A stretch of 37,652 nucleotides of DNA from an uncultured Lachnospiraceae bacterium (GCA_946558695.1 CAMNTQ010000033.1:1-37652); one strand, 5' to 3'; positions 16,178 to 26,001 are shown, counted from the stretch's first letter. Program-made: numbers and translations. Notes: a model not told the origin generated them from the sequence alone.

Positions 16178-18199
16178 ATGAAGAGAAAGTACAGATTTGT
16201 TGCAGCATTGCTAATACTAAGCATGGGAATGACAGTATTCCCGGAGAGAGCGCTGGCTGGCGGGCCGGAGACTTCAGGAGGTCAGGCAGTAGTTTCGGAA
16301 GAGGGAGAGCCGGCGGCAGAACAGCCCCAGAGGGACGATTCAGAGCCGGTCATTGCAGAAGAAGATACTGACGGGCAGGAGCAGCCGGAAGCGGTTATAG
16401 ATGAAGCTGTCTCTGAGAAAGATGAGGAATCAGCCGGGGAGGATTCAGCAGAACCTCAGGGGGCGGAAAAAGATAACGTCTCTGAAGAAGAACGAAAGAC
16501 AGTGGAAAAGAATGAAACTTCTGAGCCGAAAGCACAGGAAGCAGATGATATGAACGCAGAAGCAGCGAAAGAGGATGCTCTGTCGGAGACGGATCTGGAT
16601 GATCCGGGGCGGGAAAGACTGAGCGGCGAGAAGATCCCGGCGGACTTTTTCGGCGGCGGCATAAAGACACGGGCGGCCTCTTCAAAGGTGACACATAACA
16701 AAAAATTTTCCGGGTATACGATAAAGCAGGGAATTGATGTTTCCAAATGGAATGGGACGATTAACTGGAACAATGTGAAAAAAGCGGGAATTGAGTATGC
16801 ATTTGTCCGCACTTCTTACAGAGGCACAAAGACGGGAGCTCTGGCAAAGGATCCGACGGCAGCAGCGAATATGAAGAATGCCGCCGCCGCGGGAGTGAAG
16901 GTCGGCGCATACATATTTTCACAGGCGATCACGAAGGCAGAAGCGGTGCAGGAGGCAGAATATCTTTTGCAGACGGTAAAAGGATATAAGATTACAATGC
17001 CTCTGGTGTTTGATTATGAGTATTACAGCGGCGGACGTTTTTCCAGTTCGACGAAATTGAGCAGAAGGGCAAAGACAGATATCTGTCTGGCATTCTGCGA
17101 CAGAATCAAGAAAGCGGGTTATACGCCGCTTGTATACGCGAATAAGAGTATGTTTGGTTCCGACTTGTACGCATCAGAGATTACGGCAAAGTATCCGGCA
17201 TGGCTGGCTCATTATACGACAAGTACAGATTATACGGGAGATTATGACTTCTGGCAGTATACATCTTCCGGCAGTGTGTCAGGTATTTCCGGGAATGTAG
17301 ATATGAATTTCTGGTATATCAAACCAGGAACCAACCCGTCTTATGGTACGGGAAGCACCGCCCAGGAGACGCAGGTTTCGACCCCGCCGGCCGCTTCGTC
17401 TACGACGGCGAAACCAGCGGCACCGGCAGCACCGGCGGTTCCGAAGCTTACCGGGAAAGCTTCTTCCTATGATAAGGTGAAGCTGTCGTGGAACAAGATC
17501 TCCGGCGCATCCGGGTATGTGCTGTATCGTTATGATACATCGAAAAAGAAGTATGCTGCCATTAAGACCATTGGCAGCGGCGGCACGGTTTCCTATACGG
17601 ACACAGGAAGGAGTATGGGAAAAACCTATAAATATAAGATAAAATCCTATAAAAAAGCGAACGGTAAGACGGCGTACTCCGGCGCGTCCGGCGCTGTCAG
17701 TGTAAAAACAGTGTCCAGCATGAATGGAACAACGAACGGAACAAATATCAATGTCCGTTCCGGTCCGAGCACATCAAAGAAGCGTCTTACGATGCTGGGA
17801 ATTAATAAAAGCGTGACCATAACCGGAATGAGCGGAAGCTGGTATAAGATTTCCATTAAGATCAAAGGAAAGAAGAAAACAGGTTATATTAAAAAGACAT
17901 ATGTGACGGTGATAGGCAAGCCTGCGGTATCTGCATCTGCTTCTTCAAAAAGCAAGATCAAATTGAAGTGGAATAAAATATCGGGCGCGAGCGGTTATCA
18001 GGTTCAGCGCTACAATTCGTCAAAGAAAAAATATGTAACGATCAAAACCATAAAAAAGGGTTCCACCGTTTCCTATACAAACAGCGGGCTTAAGAAGAAC
18101 ACGACATATAAGTATCGGATACGGGCATATAAAACCGTAAGAGGAAAAAAGATATACAGCAGCTATAGTTCAGCGAAAAGCGCAAAAACAAAAAAGTAG
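16178..18199 (+). CDS. Secreted GH25 lysozyme with FnIII-SH3-FnIII C-terminus
   Basis: 673 residues. A signal peptide (KRKYR, then VAALLILSMGMTVF, cleavage near ALA-GG) is followed by a strongly acidic Glu/Asp-rich linker to about residue 150. The GH25 muramidase domain follows, with GIDVSKWNGTINW, LVFDYEYY (catalytic DxE), PLVYAN, WLAHY and WQYTSSG. After a Pro/Ala/Ser/Thr-rich linker come a fibronectin-III-like repeat (KLSWNKISGASGYVLYRYD), a bacterial SH3 domain (NINVRSGPSTSKK) and a second FnIII-like repeat (KWNKISGASGYQVQRYN), ending in a lysine-rich tail. It likely cleaves peptidoglycan outside the cell. The charge contrast between acidic N-linker and basic C-terminus may help wall targeting. 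A terminator follows. Confidence 0.94.
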   Translation: MKRKYRFVAALLILSMGMTVFPERALAGGPETSGGQAVVSEEGEPAAEQPQRDDSEPVIAEEDTDGQEQPEAVIDEAVSEKDEESAGEDSAEPQGAEKDNVSEEERKTVEKNETSEPKAQEADDMNAEAAKEDALSETDLDDPGRERLSGEKIPADFFGGGIKTRAASSKVTHNKKFSGYTIKQGIDVSKWNGTINWNNVKKAGIEYAFVRTSYRGTKTGALAKDPTAAANMKNAAAAGVKVGAYIFSQAITKAEAVQEAEYLLQTVKGYKITMPLVFDYEYYSGGRFSSSTKLSRRAKTDICLAFCDRIKKAGYTPLVYANKSMFGSDLYASEITAKYPAWLAHYTTSTDYTGDYDFWQYTSSGSVSGISGNVDMNFWYIKPGTNPSYGTGSTAQETQVSTPPAASSTTAKPAAPAAPAVPKLTGKASSYDKVKLSWNKISGASGYVLYRYDTSKKKYAAIKTIGSGGTVSYTDTGRSMGKTYKYKIKSYKKANGKTAYSGASGAVSVKTVSSMNGTTNGTNINVRSGPSTSKKRLTMLGINKSVTITGMSGSWYKISIKIKGKKKTGYIKKTYVTVIGKPAVSASASSKSKIKLKWNKISGASGYQVQRYNSSKKKYVTIKTIKKGSTVSYTNSGLKKNTTYKYRIRAYKTVRGKKIYSSYSSAKSAKTKK

Positions 18200-18229
18200 G
18201 CCGGATGTGATAATAACTGGATGATTACG

Positions 18230-18257
18230 GGAGCGGATGAAGTGCCGCTCCTTTTCT
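18230..18257 (+). terminator. Rho-independent terminator of the lysozyme gene
   Basis: GGAGCGG (18230-18236), an 8-nt loop and CCGCTCC (18245-18251), followed by TTTTCTAT. It lies 30 nt after the lysozyme stop, separating it from queH. Confidence 0.8.
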
Positions 18258-18337
18258 ATATCATAAGCTTGCCAGAATGTATCAGAACAGTTATAATTTT
18301 AAAAAACATAAGATCCAGGGAGGCTAGAAGATTTTTG

Positions 18338-18952
18338 ATGAATTACCAGAGAGAACTAGATAAATTACTGAAAAAGCTTGAAACAAAGGAATCTGTGCCA
18401 AGGCTTCTTCTTCACAGCTGCTGTGCGCCCTGCAGCAGTTATGTGCTGGAATATCTGAGCGCCTATTTTTCTATTACAGTTTTTTACTATAATCCCAACA
18501 TTTCCCCGGAGAGTGAATATACGAAGCGTCTGTTCGAGCAGCAGATGCTGATTGACAGGCTTCCGGTAAAGAATCCTGTGACCTTTGCGGCGGGGCATTA
18601 TGACAGCGGGCGTTTTTTTGAGATGGCGAAGGGACTTGAGCATATGAAGGAGGGAGGAGAGCGGTGTTTCAGGTGTTACGAGCTGAGACTTAAGGAAGCC
18701 GCAAGGATGGCGAAAAGCGCGGAGTTTGACTATTTCACAACGACGCTCAGTATCAGCCCTCTGAAAAAAGCAGATAAGATCAATGAGATCGGGATGCGGG
18801 CAGGCGAGGAGTACGGCGTACCTTATCTCGTGTCTGACTTCAAGAAAAAGAACGGTTATAAGCGTTCTGTAGAGCTTTCCAAGGAGTACGGATTATATCG
18901 GCAGGACTACTGCGGATGTGTGTTTTCAAAGGAGTTTTCAAAAGAGAAATGA
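18338..18952 (+). CDS. queH: Epoxyqueuosine reductase QueH
   Basis: 204 residues of the QueH (DUF208) family, a non-cobalamin replacement for QueG that reduces epoxyqueuosine in tRNA to queuosine. The iron-sulfur and metal cysteine clusters are visible: LLHSCCAPCSSY near the N-terminus, GERCFRCYELRL in the middle and YCGCVFS near the C-terminus. FTTTLSISPLKK is also family-typical. AGGGAGG lies about 14 nt before ATG 18338; an adjacent TTG at 18335 would give better spacing. A longer frame reaching back to 18221 would cover the lysozyme terminator and is unlikely. Confidence 0.93.
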   Translation: MNYQRELDKLLKKLETKESVPRLLLHSCCAPCSSYVLEYLSAYFSITVFYYNPNISPESEYTKRLFEQQMLIDRLPVKNPVTFAAGHYDSGRFFEMAKGLEHMKEGGERCFRCYELRLKEAARMAKSAEFDYFTTTLSISPLKKADKINEIGMRAGEEYGVPYLVSDFKKKNGYKRSVELSKEYGLYRQDYCGCVFSKEFSKEK

Positions 18953-18960
18953 TTTTAAGA

Positions 18961-18988
18961 TTGATTTTATGGGAAAATATGATAAAAT
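18961..18988 (+). promoter_or_regulatory. Probable asd promoter
   Basis: TTGATT (18961-18966), a 16-bp spacer and TAAAAT (18983-18988), 40 nt before the asd start and just after the queH stop. Confidence 0.45.
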
Positions 18989-19028
18989 TTGAAGAACGAA
19001 TGCATAAATAAAACAGGAGTGATGAGAT

Positions 19029-20117
19029 ATGGATCAGAAATTGAGAGTAGGAATTTTAGGAGCGACAGGAATGGTGGGACAGAGATTTGTCTCTCTGCTT
19101 GAGGATCATCCGTGGTTCGAGGTTGTGACAGTTGCGGCAAGTCCGCGGTCTGCCGGGAAGACTTATGAGGAGGCGGTCGGCGGACGCTGGAAGATGAAGA
19201 CGCCGATGCCAGAGGCGGTTAAGAGTCTTGTGGTCGCCAATGTGAATGATGTTGAGAAGGTTGCGTCGGGAGTCGATTTTGTATTCAGCGCTGTGGATAT
19301 GACGAAGGATGAGATCCGGGCGATTGAAGAGGAATATGCAAAGACGGAGACGCCGGTTGTTTCTAATAACAGCGCCCATCGCTGGACGCCGGATGTTCCG
19401 ATGGTAGTACCGGAGATCAATGCAGAACATTTTGAGGTGATCGCGGCGCAAAAAGAGCGTCTTGGTACGAAGCGCGGATTTATCGCTGTGAAGCCGAACT
19501 GTTCGATACAGAGCTACGTGCCCTGTCTGGCGGCATGGAGGGAATTCGGGCCGAAGGAAGTAGTGGTGACGACTTATCAGGCGATATCCGGTGCGGGCAA
19601 GACTTTTAAGGACTGGCCGGAGATGGCGGAGAATATCATTCCCTATATCGGCGGAGAGGAAGAAAAGAGTGAGCAGGAGCCGCTTCGTGTGTTAGGAACG
19701 GTAAAAGACGGGGAGATTGTGAAGGCGGCGCTCCCTAAGATTACCTGTCAGTGTATCCGTGTTCCGGTTCTTGACGGACATACGGCTGCCGTATTTATTA
19801 ATTTTGAAAAGAAGCCGTCAAAGGAACAGTTGATTGAAAAGCTTGTGAATTTTAAGGGCTTTCCGCAGGAGGCGGGTCTTCCGAGCGCGCCGAAGCAGTT
19901 TGTTCAGTATCTTAAGGAGGATAACCGCCCGCAGGTGGCGCTGGATGTGGATTATGAAAATGGCATGGGCGTATCGATCGGGCGTCTTCGAAAGGATACG
20001 ATGTTTGATTTTAAATTCGTGGGGCTTTCCCACAATACACTTCGCGGAGCGGCCGGCGGAGCAGTCCTCTGTGCGGAGTCTCTGGCAAAGAAAGGTTACA
20101 TTCAGGCAAAGCAATAA
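19029..20117 (+). CDS. asd: Aspartate-semialdehyde dehydrogenase
   Basis: 362 residues. NADPH-dependent reduction of aspartyl phosphate to aspartate semialdehyde, the branch point for lysine/diaminopimelate, threonine and methionine. The cofactor loop is GILGATGMVGQRF (residues 8-20), the catalytic cysteine lies in KPNCSIQSY, followed by YQAISGAGKT and the acceptor-binding IRVPVLDGH. The sequence and length match the archaeal/fungal-type Asd also found in many Clostridia. An AGGAG site precedes the ATG and a promoter-like sequence lies 40 nt upstream. The stop is 33 nt before the ppk start, and both may share the transcript. Confidence 0.96.
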   Translation: MDQKLRVGILGATGMVGQRFVSLLEDHPWFEVVTVAASPRSAGKTYEEAVGGRWKMKTPMPEAVKSLVVANVNDVEKVASGVDFVFSAVDMTKDEIRAIEEEYAKTETPVVSNNSAHRWTPDVPMVVPEINAEHFEVIAAQKERLGTKRGFIAVKPNCSIQSYVPCLAAWREFGPKEVVVTTYQAISGAGKTFKDWPEMAENIIPYIGGEEEKSEQEPLRVLGTVKDGEIVKAALPKITCQCIRVPVLDGHTAAVFINFEKKPSKEQLIEKLVNFKGFPQEAGLPSAPKQFVQYLKEDNRPQVALDVDYENGMGVSIGRLRKDTMFDFKFVGLSHNTLRGAAGGAVLCAESLAKKGYIQAKQ

Positions 20118-20150
20118 GTGAAAAGGCAGGAGAGAAGGAAGGGCCGGACT

Positions 20151-22274
20151 ATGGAAAATGATATTTTAAACTATTCGCAGAACCGGGAATTATCGTGGCT
20201 TAAGTTTAATCAGAGAGTCTTGCAGGAGGCGCAGGATATTACGGTTCCGCTTTTGGAGCGGATGAAATTCGTGGCGATTTTTTCAAGCAATCTGGATGAA
20301 TTTTTTATGATTCGCGTAGGAAGTTTATTTGACATGGCGCACGCGGATGCCAAGGCAAGAGACAGCCGTTCGGGGATGACGCCGGACGAGCAGCTTGAGA
20401 AGATATTTGAAGCTGTGGCGCCTCTTTGCAAGGAGCGCGACAAGACTTATTCGGACATCCAGAAGCAGCTTCATCCTTATGGCGTGTGCGGATTGAGCTA
20501 CAAGGAGCTAGAGCAGCAGGAGAAAAAGTATGTGAAGAAATACTTTAAAGACCAGATTCTTCCAATCCTTTCCCCGCAGATCGTAGATGCGAACCATCCG
20601 TTTCCGCATCTTTTGAATAAGGAAATCTATGTGACTGCTAATTTAAGAGACAAAGATAAGACGATGCAGGGAATTGTGCCGGTTCCCCAGTTTGTCTCCA
20701 ATATCCTGTACCTGCCGGGGCATGATATCCGCTATATCCGCATGGAGAACATCATTGTAGAGCACCTGAATTTTGTGTTCCCCAAATATACGGTTACGGA
20801 CGCGAACTATATCTGCGTGACGCGGAGCGCGGACATCAATCCGGAAGATGAGGCGTTGGAAGTGAATGATGATTTCCGGCATCTCATGAAGAAGACGCTT
20901 CACAAGCGCCGCCGGATGTCGGTAGTGAGACTGGAAGTTGCGGAAAAGCTGAGCGCGGAGACGGAGAAGTATTTCTGTGATAAGTTTAAGATCAAGCCGG
21001 TACAGATTTTCCGCACAAAGATGCCTATGAAGCTTGACTATATCTTTGCCATCAGCGGGGATCTGCCGGAGCCTTTGAAGCGGTCGCTTATCTATCCGGC
21101 GTTTTCGCCCCAGAGCTGTGCGCGGATTCAGGACGGCAATATCATGCGTCAGATAAAGAAGAAGGATCTGCTGTTATTCTATCCTTATGAGAGTATGGAT
21201 CCGTTCCTCAAACTGATCAAAGAGGCGGCTTATGATCCGAATGTCCTGACGATCAAGATTACGATCTACCGTCTGGCAAAGAAGGCAAGGCTGGTGGAAT
21301 ACTTATGCGCCGCAGCGGAAAATGGGAAAGAGGTTACGGCGCTCATTGAGCTTAGGGCGAGATTTGACGAACAGAATAATATTGACTGGTCCGAGCGGAT
21401 GGAGGAGGCAGGATGCCGCGTCATCTATGGATTCGAGGATTACAAGGTACATTCGAAGATCTGTCTGATTACATACCGCAGCCGGGGTGAGATCCAGTAT
21501 ATTACCCAGATCGGAACGGGAAATTACAATGAGAAGACGGCGGGAATGTATACGGACCTGTCGCTGATGACTGCGAATCCGGCAATCGGACATGATGCAT
21601 CGGAATTTTTCAAAAATATGGCGATCAGCAATCTGGAAGGAGTCTATGAGCATCTGATCGTGTCGCCGACCAGTTTGAAGCAGAATGTACTTCGGATGAT
21701 GGATGAAGAGATCGCCAAGGGCAGCAACGGACGTATCATCATGAAGATGAATTCTGTGACAGATACAGATTATATTGAGAAGGTGTCAGAAGCTTCAAGG
21801 GCGGGAGTAAAGATTGACTTGATCGTGCGGGGAATCTGCTGCGTCCTGCCGGAAGTGCCGGGATATACGGATAATCTGCGGGTGATGAGCGTGGTAGGGC
21901 GCTATTTGGAGCATCCGAGAATTTTCAGCTTCGGAACAGGAGACAGTCAGAAGATCTATATCGGTTCGGCGGATATGATGACGCGCAATACGGAGAAACG
22001 AGTAGAGGTGGCATGTCCGATCCTAGATGCGGATATTAAAAAGCAGGTAAACCACTATCTGAAGGTTATGCTCAGTGACAATATAAAAGGAAGAGTGCTG
22101 AAGAGAGACGGCGCCTATTGCCGGAAGGAGCTGGTAGAGCCGTATGTGGATTCTCAGGCTACTTTTATGGAAGAAGCGCTGCATGCGCAGCATAGGAAGC
22201 CGGAGAAGAAGGAAAAGACATTCTTTGGCAGGTTAAAGGATGTCTTTGGGAGCAGAGTGAAGCAGAGGAGTTAG
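20151..22274 (+). CDS. ppk1: Polyphosphate kinase 1
   Basis: 707 residues, the full length of PPK1, which polymerises ATP gamma-phosphate into polyphosphate. Domains in order: N-terminal domain starting NRELSWLKFNQRVLQEA, head domain, then the two catalytic phospholipase D-like domains. Seen are TIYRLAKKARLVEYL, LIELRARFDEQNNI, the autophosphorylated histidine segment YKVHSKICLI, GTGNYNEKTAGMYTDLSLMT and, near the end, the SADMMTRNTEKRVEV segment. ATG 20151 is chosen because AAGGAAGGG lies seven bases upstream; an in-frame GTG at 20118 abuts the asd stop without a site. The end lies 8 nt before topB. Confidence 0.96.
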   Translation: MENDILNYSQNRELSWLKFNQRVLQEAQDITVPLLERMKFVAIFSSNLDEFFMIRVGSLFDMAHADAKARDSRSGMTPDEQLEKIFEAVAPLCKERDKTYSDIQKQLHPYGVCGLSYKELEQQEKKYVKKYFKDQILPILSPQIVDANHPFPHLLNKEIYVTANLRDKDKTMQGIVPVPQFVSNILYLPGHDIRYIRMENIIVEHLNFVFPKYTVTDANYICVTRSADINPEDEALEVNDDFRHLMKKTLHKRRRMSVVRLEVAEKLSAETEKYFCDKFKIKPVQIFRTKMPMKLDYIFAISGDLPEPLKRSLIYPAFSPQSCARIQDGNIMRQIKKKDLLLFYPYESMDPFLKLIKEAAYDPNVLTIKITIYRLAKKARLVEYLCAAAENGKEVTALIELRARFDEQNNIDWSERMEEAGCRVIYGFEDYKVHSKICLITYRSRGEIQYITQIGTGNYNEKTAGMYTDLSLMTANPAIGHDASEFFKNMAISNLEGVYEHLIVSPTSLKQNVLRMMDEEIAKGSNGRIIMKMNSVTDTDYIEKVSEASRAGVKIDLIVRGICCVLPEVPGYTDNLRVMSVVGRYLEHPRIFSFGTGDSQKIYIGSADMMTRNTEKRVEVACPILDADIKKQVNHYLKVMLSDNIKGRVLKRDGAYCRKELVEPYVDSQATFMEEALHAQHRKPEKKEKTFFGRLKDVFGSRVKQRS

Positions 22275-22282
22275 GAGTGTCT

Positions 22283-24277
22283 ATGGGGAAAGCATTATAT
22301 ATTGCTGAAAAACCCAGTGTTGCGCAGGAATTTGCCAAAGCACTGAAGCTGGAGACAAAAAGGAGGGACGGGTATATCGAGTCGGGGGAGGCGATCGTTA
22401 CATGGTGTGTGGGGCATCTTGTGACCATGAGTTATCCAGAAGAGTATAGCCCGTCGCTTAGAAGGTGGAGTCTAAAGACTCTGCCTTTTATACCGGAAGA
22501 GTTCAAATACGAAGTAATTCCGGCTGTGGCAAAGCAGTTTGGGATTGTGGCAGAGTTATTGAACAGGCGTGATGTGGAGACGATCTATGTCTGTACGGAT
22601 TCCGGGCGCGAGGGTGAATACATCTACCGTCTGGTGGAGCAGCAGGCAGGAGTGCACGGAAAAAAAAGGCGCCGTGTGTGGATCGATTCTCAGACGGAGG
22701 AAGAGATTCTCCGGGGAATCAGGGAGGCAAAGGATCTGAAGGAATACGATAATCTGTCGGCCTCGGCGTATCTTCGGGCAAAGGAAGATTATCTGATGGG
22801 GATCAATTTTTCTAGGCTTCTGACGCTGAAATACGGCAGCAGCATTTCCAATTACCTGAAGACAAAATATTCTGTCGTGTCTGTGGGACGTGTCATGACC
22901 TGCGTGCTTGGCATGGTAGTCCGCAGGGAACGGGAGATCAGGGAGTTTGTGGAGACTCCTTTTTACCGGGTTATTATGAGTGCAGGAGAGGAAGGCCAGA
23001 CCTTCGAGGGAGAGTGGAGAGCCGTGAAGGGCTCTCAGTGGTTTGAATCTTTTGATCTTTATAAGGAAAATGGATTTAAGGAAGAAAAAAAAGCGCAGGA
23101 GCTGATTGATTATCTGAAAGAACCATCGCCTGTCACTGCTCAGATCGCAAGTATCGAGAAGAAGAAGGAAAAAAAGAATCCTCCGCTGCTGTTTAATCTT
23201 GCGGAGCTGCAGAACGAATGCTCCAAACGGTTCAAGATCAGCCCTGACGAGACGTTAAGAATCGTGCAGGAGATGTATGAGAAAAAGCTTGTGACCTATC
23301 CCCGTACGGATGCCAGAGTACTGTCGTCGGCGGTGGCAAAGGAGATTCATAAGAATCTGAATGGCCTGATGAAGTACGGGCAGGCGGCGCCGTATCTTCA
23401 GGAAATCGCAGGGTTTAAGAGTCATAAGGGACTGGAAAAGACACGCTATGTCAACGATAAGCAGATTACGGACCATTACGCGATCATTCCCACAGGGCAG
23501 GGGCTGCACGTGTTGTCTGCTCTTTCCGGGGTGTCGCAGAAGGTCTATGATGTGATCGTGAGAAGATTCTTAAGTATCTTTTATCCGCCTGCCATTTACC
23601 AGAGGGTGTCGATTGTCACAAAGATAAAGGAGGAATCATTTTTTACAGGCTTTAAGGTACTTGCGGAAGAAGGCTATCTGAAGGTTGCCGGGATTCCCGG
23701 AAAGAAGAACGAGGAAGAGGATAAAGATAAGGAGACAGACCGTGCGTTTTTTGAGGGGCTTAAAAATCTTCGGAAAGGAAAGAGCCTGCCGGTTTGCTCC
23801 CTTACGATCAAAGAGGGGAAGACGTCCCCGCCAAAGCGGTACAATTCCGGCTCCCTGATACTTGCCATGGAAAATGCCGGGCAGCTCATCGAGGACGAAG
23901 AGCTTCGGGCGCAGATCAAAGGAAGCGGGATCGGAACGAGCGCGACAAGGGGCGAGATCTTAAAAAAGCTGTTTCATAATAAATATTTGGCTCTGAATAA
24001 GAAAACGCAGATTGTCACGCCTACCCTGCAGGGAGAGATGATCTATGATGTGGTAGACCATTCCATCAAATCTCTGTTAAATCCGGAGCTTACGGCGAGC
24101 TGGGAGAAGGGGCTTACCTATGTTGCAGACGGAGAGATCACTTCTGATGAATATATGAAGAAGCTGACTTCTTTTATCGTAAGCAGGACGCAGGGAGTGA
24201 TGGGGCTTAATAATGAGAGAGAGATGCTTCAGTTCTACAATAAAGCGGCATCCTTTTACCGCAAAAGCGGAAAGTGA
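22283..24277 (+). CDS. topB: DNA topoisomerase III
   Basis: 664-residue type IA topoisomerase that relaxes and decatenates DNA. The N-terminal Toprim domain starts ALYIAEKPSVAQEFA and contains the acidic TDSGREGEY motif. The active-site tyrosine is in LVTYPRTDAR. The later GIGTSATRGEILKKL and LVVDH-like segments fit TopB rather than TopA. There is no C-terminal zinc-ribbon repeat. It starts at ATG 22283 (GGAG 5 nt upstream); a GTG two codons earlier is possible. It is tightly linked to ppk1. Length and lack of cargo around it argue for the chromosomal enzyme rather than a plasmid or ICE-borne TraE-like copy, though such copies are common in Firmicutes. Confidence 0.93.
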   Translation: MGKALYIAEKPSVAQEFAKALKLETKRRDGYIESGEAIVTWCVGHLVTMSYPEEYSPSLRRWSLKTLPFIPEEFKYEVIPAVAKQFGIVAELLNRRDVETIYVCTDSGREGEYIYRLVEQQAGVHGKKRRRVWIDSQTEEEILRGIREAKDLKEYDNLSASAYLRAKEDYLMGINFSRLLTLKYGSSISNYLKTKYSVVSVGRVMTCVLGMVVRREREIREFVETPFYRVIMSAGEEGQTFEGEWRAVKGSQWFESFDLYKENGFKEEKKAQELIDYLKEPSPVTAQIASIEKKKEKKNPPLLFNLAELQNECSKRFKISPDETLRIVQEMYEKKLVTYPRTDARVLSSAVAKEIHKNLNGLMKYGQAAPYLQEIAGFKSHKGLEKTRYVNDKQITDHYAIIPTGQGLHVLSALSGVSQKVYDVIVRRFLSIFYPPAIYQRVSIVTKIKEESFFTGFKVLAEEGYLKVAGIPGKKNEEEDKDKETDRAFFEGLKNLRKGKSLPVCSLTIKEGKTSPPKRYNSGSLILAMENAGQLIEDEELRAQIKGSGIGTSATRGEILKKLFHNKYLALNKKTQIVTPTLQGEMIYDVVDHSIKSLLNPELTASWEKGLTYVADGEITSDEYMKKLTSFIVSRTQGVMGLNNEREMLQFYNKAASFYRKSGK

Positions 24278-24280
24278 GAA

Positions 24281-24309
24281 TTGCTATTGTCCGTGGGAAG
24301 TGCTATGAT
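24281..24309 (+). promoter_or_regulatory. Promoter upstream of the beta-helix protein gene
   Basis: TTGCTA (24281-24286), 17-bp spacer, TATGAT (24304-24309); about 80 nt before the start at 24393. Confidence 0.45.
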
Positions 24310-24392
24310 ACTAAAGATGAATTTCATACATAGAAGACTGAATGAGAAATACAATAGAAGATGGAAGGAAAAACGAACAGGAGGTTAGGAAA

Positions 24393-25058
24393 ATGGTTGG
24401 ATTAACAGTAAAAGATCTGTACACGCTTGATGAGACGATCGCGAAGGACATTTTTGAGGGGGTTACTTATCCTTGGGAGGTACTGCCGAAGATCAGCGCG
24501 TTTATATTGGAGCTTGGAAAGACGCTTTCCGAGGATGAGTATGACAAGGTGGACGAGGATGTGTGGATCGCGAAGTCTGCGAAGGTATTTGAGTCGGCGT
24601 ATATCCACGGGCCTGCGATCATCGGGAAAGACGCAGAGGTACGCCAGTGTGCGTTTATCCGCGGAAATGCCATCGTAGGCGAGGGAGCTGTTGTGGGAAA
24701 CTCTACGGAGCTCAAGAATGTTATCCTCTTTAACAAGGTTCAGGTTCCGCATTATAATTATGTGGGCGATTCTATTCTCGGATATAAGGCTCATATGGGA
24801 GCCGGTTCCATTACTTCCAATGTGAAGTCGGATAAAAAGCTGGTAGTGGTAAAGACGCCGGAAGGAACTATCGAGACTGGGATTAAGAAATTCGGCGCTA
24901 TGCTTGGCGATGAAGTAGAGGTTGGCTGCGGTACAGTATTAAATCCGGGAAGCGTTGTAGGCAGCCACACGAATATCTATCCGCTGTCTTCTGTGAGAGG
25001 CTATGTTCCGGCAGGAAGTATCTATAAGAAGCAGGGAGAGGTTGTAGAGAAATATTAG
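24393..25058 (+). CDS. GlmU-like left-handed beta-helix protein
   Basis: 221 residues. An N-terminal alpha-helical segment (LTVKDLYTLDETIAKDIFEG) precedes a hexapeptide-repeat left-handed beta-helix (AKVFESAYIHGPAIIGKDAEVRQ region onward), with HMGAGSITSNVKSD resembling the acetyl-CoA region of GlmU. There is no nucleotidyltransferase domain, so this is not a complete GlmU. Databases often call such proteins UDP-N-acetylglucosamine pyrophosphorylase; the sequence supports only an acyltransferase-like trimeric fold. AGGAGG lies 8 nt before ATG 24393. No catalytic partner is nearby. Confidence 0.8.
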   Translation: MVGLTVKDLYTLDETIAKDIFEGVTYPWEVLPKISAFILELGKTLSEDEYDKVDEDVWIAKSAKVFESAYIHGPAIIGKDAEVRQCAFIRGNAIVGEGAVVGNSTELKNVILFNKVQVPHYNYVGDSILGYKAHMGAGSITSNVKSDKKLVVVKTPEGTIETGIKKFGAMLGDEVEVGCGTVLNPGSVVGSHTNIYPLSSVRGYVPAGSIYKKQGEVVEKY

Positions 25059-25116
25059 TATAAGGGTATACAAGGTGTGCCGTAAAGTCAGAAAAAGATG
25101 AACAAGGAGAAACAGG

Positions 25117-26001
25117 ATGAAAAGTATTGGGTTTATCGGTGTTGGGATTATGGGAAAATCCATGGTGAGAAATCTTATGAAAGCGGGATATGAACTTCAC
25201 ATCTATGCCCGCACAAAATCGAAGGTATATGATGTGATCGCAGAGGGCGCCATCTTCCATGATTCTATTGCAGACTGTGTGAAGGATTGCGATGCGGTGA
25301 TCACGATCGTAGGATTCCCAAAAGATGTGGAAGAAGTGTATTACGATGCTGGAAATATACTGGACAGTGCAAAGGAAGGTGCATATCTTATCGATATGAC
25401 TACCACAAGTCCGATCATCGCGGAGCAGATTTATGAAGAAGGGAAAAAGAAGGGCTTCCATGTTCTGGATGCTCCTGTGACCGGGGGCGATACAGGGGCG
25501 AAGGCTGGAACTCTCTCCATTCTGGCGGGCGGTGAGAAAGAAGATTATGAGGCTTGCGTTCCGTTGTTTGAGGCTATGGGAACAAACATTAATTATCAGG
25601 GAAAAGCAGGATGCGGCCAGCATGCCAAGCTTGCCAATCAGATTATGATTGCCGGTACGCTCTCAGGTGTCTGCGAGGCGCTTACTTATGCAAAGGCGAA
25701 GGGGCTTGACCTTGATACGGTTCTGCGGTCGGTATCGACGGGAGCGGCAGGAAGCAGACAGCTTGATCTGTTCGCGCCGAAGATCATGGCAGGAGACTTC
25801 GCGCCGGGATTCTTTATGAAGCATTTCATTAAGGATATGACATTGGCGCTCACGGAGGCGAACCGAAGCGGCCTGTGTCTGGACGTGTTAAGCCAGGCGC
25901 TTGCCAATTATGAGGAGCTTCAGGCGGCAGGCTATGGAGATCTTGGAACACAGGCGCTTATAAAATATTACGAGGAGGGATATCCGGAAGATGATGAATG
26001 A
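25117..26001 (+). CDS. Beta-hydroxyacid dehydrogenase (GarR/HIBADH family)
   Basis: 294 residues. The NAD(P)-binding GFIGVGIMGKSMVRNL lies at residues 5-20, the substrate-binding DAPVTGGDTGAKAGTLSIL in the middle, and the catalytic lysine in GCGQHAKLANQ. The family reversibly reduces short aldehyde-acids such as tartronate semialdehyde, 3-hydroxyisobutyrate semialdehyde or, in some members, succinic semialdehyde or glyoxylate. AAGGAG lies upstream. Its 3' end overlaps the methylglyoxal synthase start by 11 nt, so the two are translationally coupled and may be functionally linked, for example in handling reactive C3 carbonyls. Exact substrate unknown. Confidence 0.9.
   Translation: MKSIGFIGVGIMGKSMVRNLMKAGYELHIYARTKSKVYDVIAEGAIFHDSIADCVKDCDAVITIVGFPKDVEEVYYDAGNILDSAKEGAYLIDMTTTSPIIAEQIYEEGKKKGFHVLDAPVTGGDTGAKAGTLSILAGGEKEDYEACVPLFEAMGTNINYQGKAGCGQHAKLANQIMIAGTLSGVCEALTYAKAKGLDLDTVLRSVSTGAAGSRQLDLFAPKIMAGDFAPGFFMKHFIKDMTLALTEANRSGLCLDVLSQALANYEELQAAGYGDLGTQALIKYYEEGYPEDDE

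Noticed and set aside
24898..25623. 241-codon minus-strand open frame spanning two genes
   Set aside because: Overlaps the beta-helix and dehydrogenase genes in antisense, with low-complexity Phe/Leu/His-rich translation.
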